Below are positions 1 through 5,262 of a DNA stretch of 5,370 bases, piece after piece (within the stretch, counting starts at the first letter, position 1; each line of letters starts with the position of its first letter). The stretch is from Coriobacteriales bacterium (lineage in GTDB: Bacteria; Actinomycetota; Coriobacteriia; Coriobacteriales; UBA8131), in assembly GCA_031267175.1 (NCBI GenBank), contig JAIRZP010000075.1:1-5370 (forward strand), in the 5' to 3' direction. A program made the translations under genes and the position numbers. The notes beneath the pieces are model-generated. The model saw only the letters and a list, made by a program, of their open reading frames with translations. It ran no database searches and had not been told where the DNA came from.

Positions 1-236
1 GAAGGCTTGAGTACGGTGGTGCCAGCGGTCATCGCGCGGGCTGCCACGAGCATCTCAGGAACAAAGACCTCGTTCCTGCTGAACTTGTCGCCTATGATGG
101 TCATGGCGGAGATGAGGCCTTCATTGAGGATTGTCTTGGGGTCCATGCCCTCGTCCAGTGCCTGTTGGGTCAGCGCAGCAACAGCTTTTCTGTTGCCCGC
201 CTGTACTGCCTGCGAAAGCTCCTCTAATAGCGCCAC
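1..236 (-). CDS. Corrinoid (B12-binding) methyl-transfer protein, N-terminal part only
   Basis: The gene runs off the left edge; 78 codons are visible. The protein is an N-terminal four-helix cap (B12-binding_2 type) as found in MtaC/MtbC/MttC-like corrinoid proteins. Visible hallmarks are NEGLI at residues 38-42, GDKF at 49-52, EVFVPEML at 56-63 and AARAM at 65-69. The cobalt-ligating DxHxxG motif would lie further downstream, outside the window. In this family the corrinoid carries a methyl group between a substrate methyltransferase (methylamines, methanol, betaines or aryl methyl ethers) and a second methyltransferase; the substrate cannot be read from this part. The start is GTG at 236, because AGGAGG (complement of 242-247) sits 5 bases upstream and an in-frame TGA precedes it with no ATG between. 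Family assignment is secure; role in a demethylation pathway is inference. Confidence 0.88.
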   Translation of the reverse strand, partial: MALLEELSQAVQAGNRKAVAALTQQALDEGMDPKTILNEGLISAMTIIGDKFSRNEVFVPEMLVAARAMTAGTTVLKP

Positions 237-266
237 TGCTGCCTCCTGTAGGTCTTGATCCGTTAC

Positions 267-282
267 TCAGTAGACTATACCA
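267..282 (-). promoter_or_regulatory. Extended -10 promoter for the corrinoid protein gene
   Basis: Read on the minus strand, 282-274 is TGGTATAGT, an extended -10 (TGn plus five of six matches to TATAAT). Transcription would start near 267, leaving a leader of about 30 bases before the GTG start at 236. I see no convincing -35 at 17 bases, which is usual for extended -10 promoters. The rest of 283-388 shows no gene or clear structure. Confidence 0.5.
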
Positions 283-388
283 TATCCGCAAAGACTTCAT
301 CGAAACAGGAGGCAAAGGGGAGACAAATCCACCGGCGAGTTACATCAGAACTCTACGCCCTGAGTGAGCGTCCAGTCTCTGTTGGTTG

Positions 389-402
389 TATAATGAGTTA
401 TG
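389..402 (+). promoter_or_regulatory. -10 box of the small toxin-like gene
   Basis: A perfect TATAAT is at 389-394, predicting a transcript start near 401-402, at the first base of a GGCAG hairpin. The -35 region (about 366-371) matches the consensus poorly, so the promoter may be weak or need an activator. It is the only good plus-strand -10 placed to transcribe the peptide gene at 467. Confidence 0.5.
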
Positions 403-457
403 GCAGCGTCTGCCAGACGGGTACGCCTCCCTTGGGTCTTTTGGCCCGGGAAGGAGG
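402..457 (+). promoter_or_regulatory. Structured leader that can sequester the ribosome-binding site
   Basis: The predicted leader opens with a 5-bp hairpin (GGCAG 402-406, loop CGT, CTGCC 410-414) at its extreme 5' end, as in stable toxin mRNAs. A second structure pairs CCTCC (426-430) with the Shine-Dalgarno GGAGG (453-457), TT 432-433 with AA 451-452 around one bulged C, and GGG 434-436 with CCC 445-447. Translation would then be blocked until the hairpin opens. These pairings are read by eye, without an energy calculation. Confidence 0.45.
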
Positions 458-466
458 TGATTACCT

Positions 467-589
467 TTGGAAGCTCTCATGATCTTTGGTGCGCTTGCGT
501 CGATATTCTCGGCGGTAGCAGTGGCTTGGGATTTAGGGGGCAGAGTCTGGCGCTGGATGCGCCGAGACAGCAAGAAGCGAAAGCCATAA
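467..589 (+). CDS. 40-residue membrane peptide, putative holin-like (type I) toxin
   Basis: The ORF starts at TTG 467, five bases after AAGGAGGTGAT (451-461), a near-perfect complement of the 16S rRNA 3' end. That strength on so short a frame is the main argument that it is translated. The peptide begins MEALMIFGALASIF, like the EAL(M/L) plus hydrophobic start of the putative holin-like toxin family (around 35 residues in Bacillota). Residues 3-21 form one membrane segment; residues 24-40 form a basic tail with two of the peptide's three Trp (21, 28, 30) and eight Arg/Lys. The TAA stop lies in the loop of a 12-bp hairpin. ATG 479 is an alternative start but is too far from the Shine-Dalgarno. 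Peptides of this kind insert in the membrane and are normally silenced by an antisense RNA; a matching reverse promoter is present at 661-690. Toxicity is inferred from family resemblance and layout only. Confidence 0.68.
   Translation: MEALMIFGALASIFSAVAVAWDLGGRVWRWMRRDSKKRKP
545..568 (+). other. Hairpin inside the 3' half of the small toxin-like gene
   Basis: GTCT (545-548) and GGCGC (549-553) pair with GCGCC (559-563) and AGAC (565-568) around loop TGGAT, with a single bulged G at 564. It lies in the coding region just before the terminator-like stem at 574-601, giving two tandem hairpins. It would form in transcripts from either strand and could be an RNA-RNA contact site or a stabilising element. 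Confidence 0.45.
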
Positions 590-601
590 GGCTTTCGCTT
601 C
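574..601. terminator. Perfect 12-bp terminator-like hairpin between convergent transcripts
   Basis: GAAGCGAAAGCC (574-585) and GGCTTTCGCTTC (590-601) pair perfectly around loop ATAA, which contains the toxin stop codon. The T-tract is weak on both sides: plus strand GCAAAGTTTT, minus strand TTGCTGTC. A bidirectional terminator shared by the toxin mRNA and the opposing RNA is the likeliest role, with some read-through. On the minus strand it is also the first terminator after the iron-sulfur gene. Confidence 0.55.
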
Positions 602-654
602 GCAAAGTTTTGGCGTACCCGTCGGCCTAGCAAGCCACACGGCGGGCGCTGCCT
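574..654 (-). ncRNA. Possible antisense RNA opposing the toxin-like gene
   Basis: A minus-strand promoter at 690-661 would start an RNA near 654-653. It would run leftward into the 574-601 hairpin (about 80 nt) or, with read-through, cover the toxin coding region and leader. No ORF with a ribosome-binding site is seen in it. The arrangement resembles convergent toxin/antitoxin RNA pairs such as Fst/RNAII and TxpA/RatA. The RNA itself is inferred from promoter and hairpin only; its true 3' end is unknown. Confidence 0.35.
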
Positions 655-660
655 ACGACC

Positions 661-690
661 ATGATACCACAGGGGATGTTGACGATGCAA
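661..690 (-). promoter_or_regulatory. Minus-strand promoter facing the toxin-like gene
   Basis: On the minus strand, TTGCAT (690-685) is followed after 18 bases by TATCAT (666-661), which matches the -10 consensus at five of six bases and has an upstream TGG (669-667) making it an extended -10. It begins 11 bases past the stop codon of the iron-sulfur gene, so it cannot serve that gene and must drive something to its left. Confidence 0.5.
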
Positions 691-700
691 CTTTGTGGAC

Positions 701-2083
701 TCAGTTCTGTCGGAGCTTGAGAAAATCCCTGCCGCTGAGCCAGCTGAGTGTACAGGCACCGGTGGGGCAGCGCTGTACACAGGCGCTACAGCCGAGGCAA
801 CAGAGCTGGTCGGTAACGGCGGCCTGTTTTTCCTTCGGGCGCTTATCCTCGGGGAGCTTGCCAAAGTACAGGACGGAAGAACTGCTGATCAGGCGTCGCG
901 CGTTGAGGGGACAGGCAGAAACACAGCTGCCGCAGCCGGTACAGAACTCTGCCTCTGTGACCGCAGAGAGCAGCTCCACGTCCTCCGCCAGCGTCTCATC
1001 CTGTTCCAGTGCCGACCGCAACAGCCCACGACGCTGACTCTTTTTGCCAAAGGGACGGGGCGCGTTGTGGTCAGGCGGCTTGGTCTTTTTGGTCTGCTTG
1101 CGTCGCTCTGCCAACAGCTCGGCCCGGTTCTTTTCGCGGGTGAGGCTTCCTCCGGCACTCTTCCAGCTGCGCTTGAACCCGTCTGCCAGCTGCGTCACCA
1201 ACTCGCGCCGGTCATCGGAGGCAACATCGCCGAGCGCGGACATGAGGGTGCCAGCCGCTGTATTCCGTAGCTGCTCCGCCTCGTCCACCAGCTCGATGTT
1301 ATCCGCACCCCAGGCCTCGGCCTCGGCAATGGTCGCGAGATAGGCGCGCTCGGCGTCGCCGCAGACGTTGACGGGGCAGTCTTCGCAGATAAGAGGGGGG
1401 AGATAGACCTTGAGGCTGCCCGTTTCCAGCTCCTCCTCGTTGGGGTCGGGGAGGATGGCATCACGCGCCTGCGCGGCTGCCCGAAACCATTCTTCCGTGG
1501 AGAGATCCGCCAGACACGGGAGGCTGAGGGCCTGCGCGGCCAGACGCGGCGGAACGCCGTAGAGCGAACGGGCACAGCTGAGCGCGATGCCCTCTGCCTC
1601 TGCGACCTTATCCTTGAGCTGCTTCTCTAAGTTCTTTGGATGGCGTTTGGTTGCGGTAAGCGCCTCAAGCGGACAGACCGCGGCACAGATGCCGCAGTGG
1701 ATACAGCACTCGCTTACCGTAACTCCGAGCTTCTGTTCAAGCAGCTCTTTGGCGCTGAGCTTCGGCTTGTCTGTTGTGGCAGCGCCTCCGCCCGCGCCTC
1801 CCTCGTCTCCTGCTCCCGCGCCTGCTGCTTCTCCTGTTCCAGCCTCCGGCTCGGCGCCTGCCCTGACCGTTGCGTTGACGGTGGTCTCGACCGCCGCCGC
1901 TACGGCCTTCTCATCCGCCTCCCGTATAAAATCTTTGGGCGTGATGGCAGAGACCGGACAGGCCTGGGCACAGATGTCACAATCGCTGGGCTCCTTGGCA
2001 ACGCGCAGACAGCGCGAGGGCAGGGGCGTCATCGCACCGGCGCCAAAGTCCAATTGGATCTCGTTATCAGGGGTGTCGTTCAT
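701..2083 (-). CDS. Multi-cluster 4Fe-4S ferredoxin-like protein of unknown partner
   Basis: A 460-residue soluble protein rich in cysteine clusters. An N-terminal variant cluster has Cys25 then Cys35, 38 and 42 followed by Pro (C-x9-C-x2-C-x3-CP). Three canonical CxxCxxCxxxCP motifs follow at residues 127-138, 381-392 and 429-440. The middle part holds isolated Cys170, LPCL at 188-191 and CEDCPVNVCG at 233-242, possibly a further metal or cluster site. An Ala/Gly/Glu-rich linker spans about 75-104. No signal peptide or membrane segment is seen, so it probably acts in the cytoplasm as an electron carrier or electron-transfer subunit. The corrinoid gene downstream suggests, weakly, reductive support of methyl transfer, but the toxin-like locus separates them. 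I chose ATG 2083 because the protein resembles a normal start there and a -10 lies just upstream. ATG 2137 would add 18 residues including two extra Cys, and its purine-rich GGGAG is too close to act as a ribosome-binding site. The exact function is not recognised. Confidence 0.85.
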   Translation of the reverse strand: MNDTPDNEIQLDFGAGAMTPLPSRCLRVAKEPSDCDICAQACPVSAITPKDFIREADEKAVAAAVETTVNATVRAGAEPEAGTGEAAGAGAGDEGGAGGGAATTDKPKLSAKELLEQKLGVTVSECCIHCGICAAVCPLEALTATKRHPKNLEKQLKDKVAEAEGIALSCARSLYGVPPRLAAQALSLPCLADLSTEEWFRAAAQARDAILPDPNEEELETGSLKVYLPPLICEDCPVNVCGDAERAYLATIAEAEAWGADNIELVDEAEQLRNTAAGTLMSALGDVASDDRRELVTQLADGFKRSWKSAGGSLTREKNRAELLAERRKQTKKTKPPDHNAPRPFGKKSQRRGLLRSALEQDETLAEDVELLSAVTEAEFCTGCGSCVSACPLNARRLISSSSVLYFGKLPEDKRPKEKQAAVTDQLCCLGCSACVQRCPTGACTLSWLSGRDFLKLRQN

Positions 2084-2098
2084 TGCAGGTACATCATA
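2083..2098 (-). promoter_or_regulatory. Possible promoter giving a leaderless iron-sulfur gene mRNA
   Basis: On the minus strand TATGAT (2098-2093) lies nine bases before the ATG at 2083, and no Shine-Dalgarno precedes that ATG. A transcript from this -10 would start on or next to the initiation codon. The -35 is poor (TTGTAC at 19 bases). If transcription starts elsewhere, ATG 2137 or 2104 could be the start instead. Confidence 0.3.
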
Positions 2099-2180
2099 GC
2101 GCATGTTGCAAGATGGTGTACAAGTATTGGTCCTCATCTCCCTTGAACGACTTCACCCTTACGCGGCAACGTTCCCGTAG

Positions 2181-2186
2181 TATAAT
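2181..2186 (+). promoter_or_regulatory. -10 box of the enolase transcription unit
   Basis: A perfect TATAAT, with transcription expected near 2193 and a leader of about 37 bases to the enolase ATG. The -35 region near 2158-2163 has no good match. This divergent gap (2084-2229) serves the iron-sulfur gene on one side and enolase on the other; no clear operator was seen. Confidence 0.55.
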
Positions 2187-2229
2187 GTGCGAAAGTCCCA
2201 GAGCAGACCCCAGTGAGTAAGGAGCGGTG

Positions 2230-3519
2230 ATGAGCATTATCGAAGATGTCTACGGGCGAGAAGTCCTTGACAGTCGTGGCAACCCAACGGTAGAGGTTGA
2301 GATCGTATTGGACGACGGCTCCTTTGGGCGGGCTGCCGTGCCCTCGGGTGCCTCAACAGGGGCGCTGGAGGCAGTCGAGCTGCGTGACGGCGACGATCCC
2401 CGCTATCTGGGCCGGGGTGTGGCAACGGCCGTGGACCATGTCAATGAGGAGATAGCCGATGCGCTCATTGGGCTTGATGCCTCCGACCAGCGCGGCATTG
2501 ACGCGGAACTCCTTGAGGTGGATGGCACGGAGAACAAGGGTAATCTCGGAGCCAACGCCATCCTGGGCGCTTCGCTTGCTGCGGCCCGGGCGGCTTCTGA
2601 GTCGTGCGAGCTCACCTTCTACTCCTATCTCGGCGGGGTCAACGCGCACGTGCTACCCACGCCCATGATGAATGTGCTCAACGGCGGCGCCCATGCCGAT
2701 AACAACGTGGACTTTCAGGAGTTCATGATACTACCCGTAGGGGCCGGGAGTTTTGCCGAGGGTCTCAGGTGGTGTTCGGAGATCTACCACACGCTCAAGA
2801 AGATCCTCACCGAGCGAGGGCTCGCAACGGGCGTGGGTGACGAAGGCGGTTTTGCTCCCGATCTCAGGAGCAACGAAGAACCTCTGCAGCTGCTGTTTGA
2901 GGCGGTCAATCGTGCCGGCTACACGCCTGGCGAACAGATACTCTTTGCCCTGGATCCCGCGGCCACCGAGTTTTATGATGCCAAACGCGGGCGCTATGTG
3001 CTCGCCGGCGAAGGACGCGAACTCACGAGCGAGGCCATGGTTGAGTACTGGGCGGAGCTTGTGGGGAAGTATCCTATCATCTCGCTGGAGGACGGCCTGG
3101 CAGAGAACGACTGGACGGGATGGGAGCTGCTCACAGAAAAGCTGGGGAAGAAGATCCAGCTCGTGGGAGACGACATATTCGTCACCAACAAAAAGCTGCT
3201 TGAGCAGGGCATTGAGCGTAAGGTGGCCAACGCCATCCTCATCAAGCTCAATCAGATTGGTACGCTCACCGAGACGCTCGACACTATTGAGCGCGCCAAG
3301 CAGGCCGGCTATGCCTGTGTCATCAGCCATCGTTCCGGCGAGACGGAAGACACCACCATTGCCGACCTGGCTGTGGCCACCAACGCGGGCCAGATCAAGA
3401 CCGGCGCGCCGGCTCGCTCCGACCGCGTGGCAAAGTACAACCAGCTTATCCGTATCGAGGAGGAGCTGGGCGACTCTGGCAGGTATCTGGGGCGCGACTC
3501 GTTCTACAATCTGCGGTAG
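2230..3519 (+). CDS. eno: Enolase (phosphopyruvate hydratase)
   Basis: Converts 2-phosphoglycerate to phosphoenolpyruvate in glycolysis and back in gluconeogenesis, in the cytoplasm with Mg2+. At 429 residues it has the usual bacterial length and every expected landmark: the mobile-loop SGAST at 39-43, His155 in NGGAHADNN, Glu164, the acid Glu205 in GDEGGFAPD, Mg ligands Asp242, Glu287 and Asp314, the catalytic base Lys339 in ILIKLNQIGTLTET, then HRSGETED with Arg368-Ser369, and Lys390. The start is ATG 2230, because AAGGAG (2219-2224) is five bases away; the GTG three bases earlier is too close. It is the first gene of a plus-strand unit and its stop is only four bases from the prenyl synthase start. 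Confidence 0.97.
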   Translation: MSIIEDVYGREVLDSRGNPTVEVEIVLDDGSFGRAAVPSGASTGALEAVELRDGDDPRYLGRGVATAVDHVNEEIADALIGLDASDQRGIDAELLEVDGTENKGNLGANAILGASLAAARAASESCELTFYSYLGGVNAHVLPTPMMNVLNGGAHADNNVDFQEFMILPVGAGSFAEGLRWCSEIYHTLKKILTERGLATGVGDEGGFAPDLRSNEEPLQLLFEAVNRAGYTPGEQILFALDPAATEFYDAKRGRYVLAGEGRELTSEAMVEYWAELVGKYPIISLEDGLAENDWTGWELLTEKLGKKIQLVGDDIFVTNKKLLEQGIERKVANAILIKLNQIGTLTETLDTIERAKQAGYACVISHRSGETEDTTIADLAVATNAGQIKTGAPARSDRVAKYNQLIRIEEELGDSGRYLGRDSFYNLR

Positions 3520-3523
3520 AGAT

Positions 3524-4528
3524 ATGAATTTTAAATCCTATCTGGAAGAGAACTCCGAGCGCATCGACGCGCTCATTGCCACCTACTTCAAGCCCGATAC
3601 CTATGACGACATCAATCGCTATCTGTATGAGCCGCTGGCAAAGTACAGCGCCAACGGGGGCAAGCGACATCGCCCGCTTATCTGCGAGCTGGCCTGCGGA
3701 GCGGTAGGCGGCAACGCGGAGCTCGTGTCTGCCGCTGCCGCTGCCATCGAGCACTTTCATACCGCTGCCCTCATCCATGACGATATTGCCGATGAGAGTG
3801 CACTGCGCAGGGGCGAGGCCTGCCTCCATATCTCCGAGGGAGAGGGCCTTGCCATCAATGCCGGCGATCTTGCGCTTTCGCAGGTGACCGGCAGCGTGCT
3901 GGCCGACAAGCGCCTGCCCGAGACCCTGCGGCTCAGGGTTCTCGAAGAGCTGGTGAGGATGACGACCCGCACCATTGAGGGCCAGGCGCTCGACATAGGC
4001 TGGGCACGGGATGGCCGGTTTGACCTGAGCGTTGAGGACTACCTGCAGATGGCAAAGCGCAAGACCGCCTACTACTCCGGGGGAACCCCGCTGGCAGTCG
4101 GCGCCATCATCGGCGGAGGCAGCGAGGAGCAGATTGCGGCGCTCAGAGAGTTTGGCATGGCTGCCGGTCTGGCGTTTCAAATCCAGGACGACCTGCTCAA
4201 CCTCACGGGCGAGCGAGAACTGCTGGGCAAGGATTATCGCTCAGACATCACCGAGGGCAAGCGTACGCTCATTGCGGTGCACGCACTCCAGCATTCCTCC
4301 CAAAAGGCTGAGCTTATCTCTCTCTTGGCCTCACATACCACCGAGCCTGAGCGGCTCGCCTCGGCCGTGGAGATCATGCAGGCGGCTGGGTCCCTGGAGT
4401 TTGCGCGCGGCTATGCAACCAGGCTGGTATCGGCGGCCAAGACAGAGGTTGTCGATACGCTGGAGGACAACGACTACACGAACCTGTTAACGCAGATGGC
4501 CGACTTCTTCGTAGAGCGGATACAGTAA
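3524..4528 (+). CDS. trans-Polyprenyl diphosphate synthase, probably medium/long chain
   Basis: Adds isopentenyl diphosphate units to an allylic primer, making the isoprenoid chain for menaquinone or other lipids. The 334-residue protein shows GGKRHRP (45-51), the first Asp-rich motif DDIAD (86-90) followed by RRG (95-97), Lys180-Thr181, and the second Asp-rich motif QDDLLN (221-226). The first motif lacks the two-residue insertion of bacterial FPP/GGPP synthases, and Ala81 is at the fifth position before it, as in octaprenyl synthase IspB (HTATLLHDD). This points to a product longer than C20, but that is inference. The last position of the second motif is Asn226 rather than the usual Asp. 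ATG 3524 is four bases after the enolase stop, with only a weak GGTAGAG ahead, so translation is probably coupled to enolase. Confidence 0.92.
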   Translation: MNFKSYLEENSERIDALIATYFKPDTYDDINRYLYEPLAKYSANGGKRHRPLICELACGAVGGNAELVSAAAAAIEHFHTAALIHDDIADESALRRGEACLHISEGEGLAINAGDLALSQVTGSVLADKRLPETLRLRVLEELVRMTTRTIEGQALDIGWARDGRFDLSVEDYLQMAKRKTAYYSGGTPLAVGAIIGGGSEEQIAALREFGMAAGLAFQIQDDLLNLTGERELLGKDYRSDITEGKRTLIAVHALQHSSQKAELISLLASHTTEPERLASAVEIMQAAGSLEFARGYATRLVSAAKTEVVDTLEDNDYTNLLTQMADFFVERIQ

Positions 4529-4539
4529 GGATACAGTAA
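4518..4539 (+). repeat. Tandem 11-bp duplication at the prenyl synthase stop
   Basis: GGATACAGTAA occurs twice back to back (4518-4528 and 4529-4539). The first copy contains the stop codon TAA. The second is non-coding, so the protein length is unchanged. It is probably a slippage duplication. Confidence 0.9.
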
Positions 4540-4546
4540 AGCAAGA

Positions 4547-4603
4547 GAAGCGATGATTAATCCTCGCTTCACAAGAGTAGGGCAGGGGAGCAGGAAGCTC
4601 TCC
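4547..4603 (+). other. Two short hairpins ahead of the flavin reductase-like gene
   Basis: GAAGCGA (4547-4553) pairs with TCGCTTC (4564-4570) around a 10-base loop, and GGGGAGC (4585-4591) pairs with GCTCTCC (4597-4603) around AGGAA with one G-U. Neither is followed by a T-tract, so they are not obvious terminators. They may be processing or attenuating structures, or incidental. If the start at 4553 were used they would be coding. Confidence 0.3.
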
Positions 4604-4618
4604 GGAATGGAGCTAATG

Positions 4619-5194
4619 ATGAAGCAGAGTGCAGGCAGGCTTGGACTGGTGTTTCCCAATCCGGTGCTGGTAGTGGGCACCTATGACCAACGCGGCGAGC
4701 CCAATGTGGCTACGCTTGCCTGGGGCGGCATTGCCTCCTCCGGCCCGGAGAGCGTGAGTATTGCCGTGAGGCCCTCGCGCTACACCTTTGAGGCGCTCCA
4801 GCGCACCCGGGCCTTTACGGTCAACCTGCCTTCTGTTGAGTATGCCGCCGAGGCGGACTTCTTTGGCATGGTAAGCGGACGCACCACCCGCAAACTTGAG
4901 GCAACCGGGCTTACGCCGGTGCACGGCGAGTTTGTGGATGCCCCCTACATCGCCGAGTTCCCGTACTGCATGGAATGCGAGGTAGTGCAGAGCCTCGACC
5001 TCGGGCAGCACACGCTCTTCATCGGTGAGGTCAAGGACGTCAAGATAGACGAGGCGCTCATGGATGAAGAAGGCAACCTCCGCTGGGGCGAGGCCAGGAT
5101 ACTCACCTTTGACTCAGGCATGAGGACCTACCGGGCCCCCGGCGAAGTAGTAGGCGACGCCTTCAGCACAGGACGCAAGTTTATTTCGAGCTGA
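4619..5194 (+). CDS. Flavin reductase-like FMN-binding protein
   Basis: A 191-residue cytoplasmic protein of the flavin reductase-like / DIM6-NTAB family, which binds FMN in a split-barrel fold and usually dimerises. Family landmarks are PNPVLVVGTYD (13-23), PNVATLAWGG (28-37), VSIAVRPSRYT (46-56), FTVNLPS (66-72), DFFGMVSGR (80-88), APYIAEFP (108-115), ECEV (119-122) and LGQHTLFIGEV (128-138). Members act as NAD(P)H flavin reductases or as electron-transfer flavoproteins; the substrate is unknown. ATG 4619 is chosen because GGAG (4609-4612) is six bases away and the family motif starts soon after. Other in-frame ATGs at 4553, 4607 and 4616 are possible, the longest adding 22 residues. It follows the prenyl synthase by 90 bases without a clear terminator, so co-transcription is possible. 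Confidence 0.9.
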   Translation: MKQSAGRLGLVFPNPVLVVGTYDQRGEPNVATLAWGGIASSGPESVSIAVRPSRYTFEALQRTRAFTVNLPSVEYAAEADFFGMVSGRTTRKLEATGLTPVHGEFVDAPYIAEFPYCMECEVVQSLDLGQHTLFIGEVKDVKIDEALMDEEGNLRWGEARILTFDSGMRTYRAPGEVVGDAFSTGRKFISS

Positions 5195-5220
5195 CGCGAG
5201 GGAGAGAAATATGTTATTCT
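5191..5220 (+). promoter_or_regulatory. Weak candidate promoter for the last reading frame
   Basis: CTGACG (5191-5196) and TATTCT (5215-5220) are 18 bases apart, with TGT just before the latter acting as an extended -10. Each hexamer matches at four of six bases. It lies right after the flavin reductase-like gene and would give a leader of about 35 bases to the TTG at 5263. Confidence 0.25.
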
Positions 5221-5262
5221 ATCGGAGCACTGGGTACGGCTGGGCTATTACGGAGGGACACA

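Larger units (their letters stand above)
402..653. repeat. Two-block inverted repeat enclosing the toxin-like locus
   Basis: GACGGGTACGCC (416-427) recurs exactly inverted at 612-623, and GGCAGCG (402-408) recurs inverted at 647-653. In both arms GGCAGCG begins exactly seven bases after a -10 box (TATAAT 389-394 on plus, TATCAT 666-661 on minus). The right arm carries extra bases between the blocks. The two predicted RNAs therefore start with the same motifs, and a read-through toxin mRNA could pair its own 5' and 3' ends. Confidence 0.6.

Noticed and set aside
400..630. Plus-strand frame of 76 codons starting at ATG 400
   Set aside because: It has no ribosome-binding site, and it overlaps the TTG-467 frame, which has a far stronger one.
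389..666. The inverted repeat as a MITE or insertion sequence end
   Set aside because: No transposase, no flanking target duplication, and the repeat blocks line up with promoters rather than with element ends.
340..864. Minus-strand open frame of 174 codons across the toxin-like locus and the end of the iron-sulfur gene
   Set aside because: It overlaps the iron-sulfur gene in another frame, has Arg/Pro/Ser-rich composition typical of a shadow frame, and crosses the hairpins and promoters.
1587..2146. Two long plus-strand frames opposite the iron-sulfur gene
   Set aside because: They are mirror frames of the Cys-rich, high-GC gene and show no family motifs or ribosome-binding sites.
2753..3523. 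Upstream extension of the prenyl synthase frame through enolase
   Set aside because: The extension is an Arg/Ser-rich shadow of enolase; synthase homology begins at ATG 3524.
3446..4180. Minus-strand frame of 244 codons opposite the prenyl synthase
   Set aside because: It is antisense to a gene with clear catalytic motifs and has no recognisable protein features.
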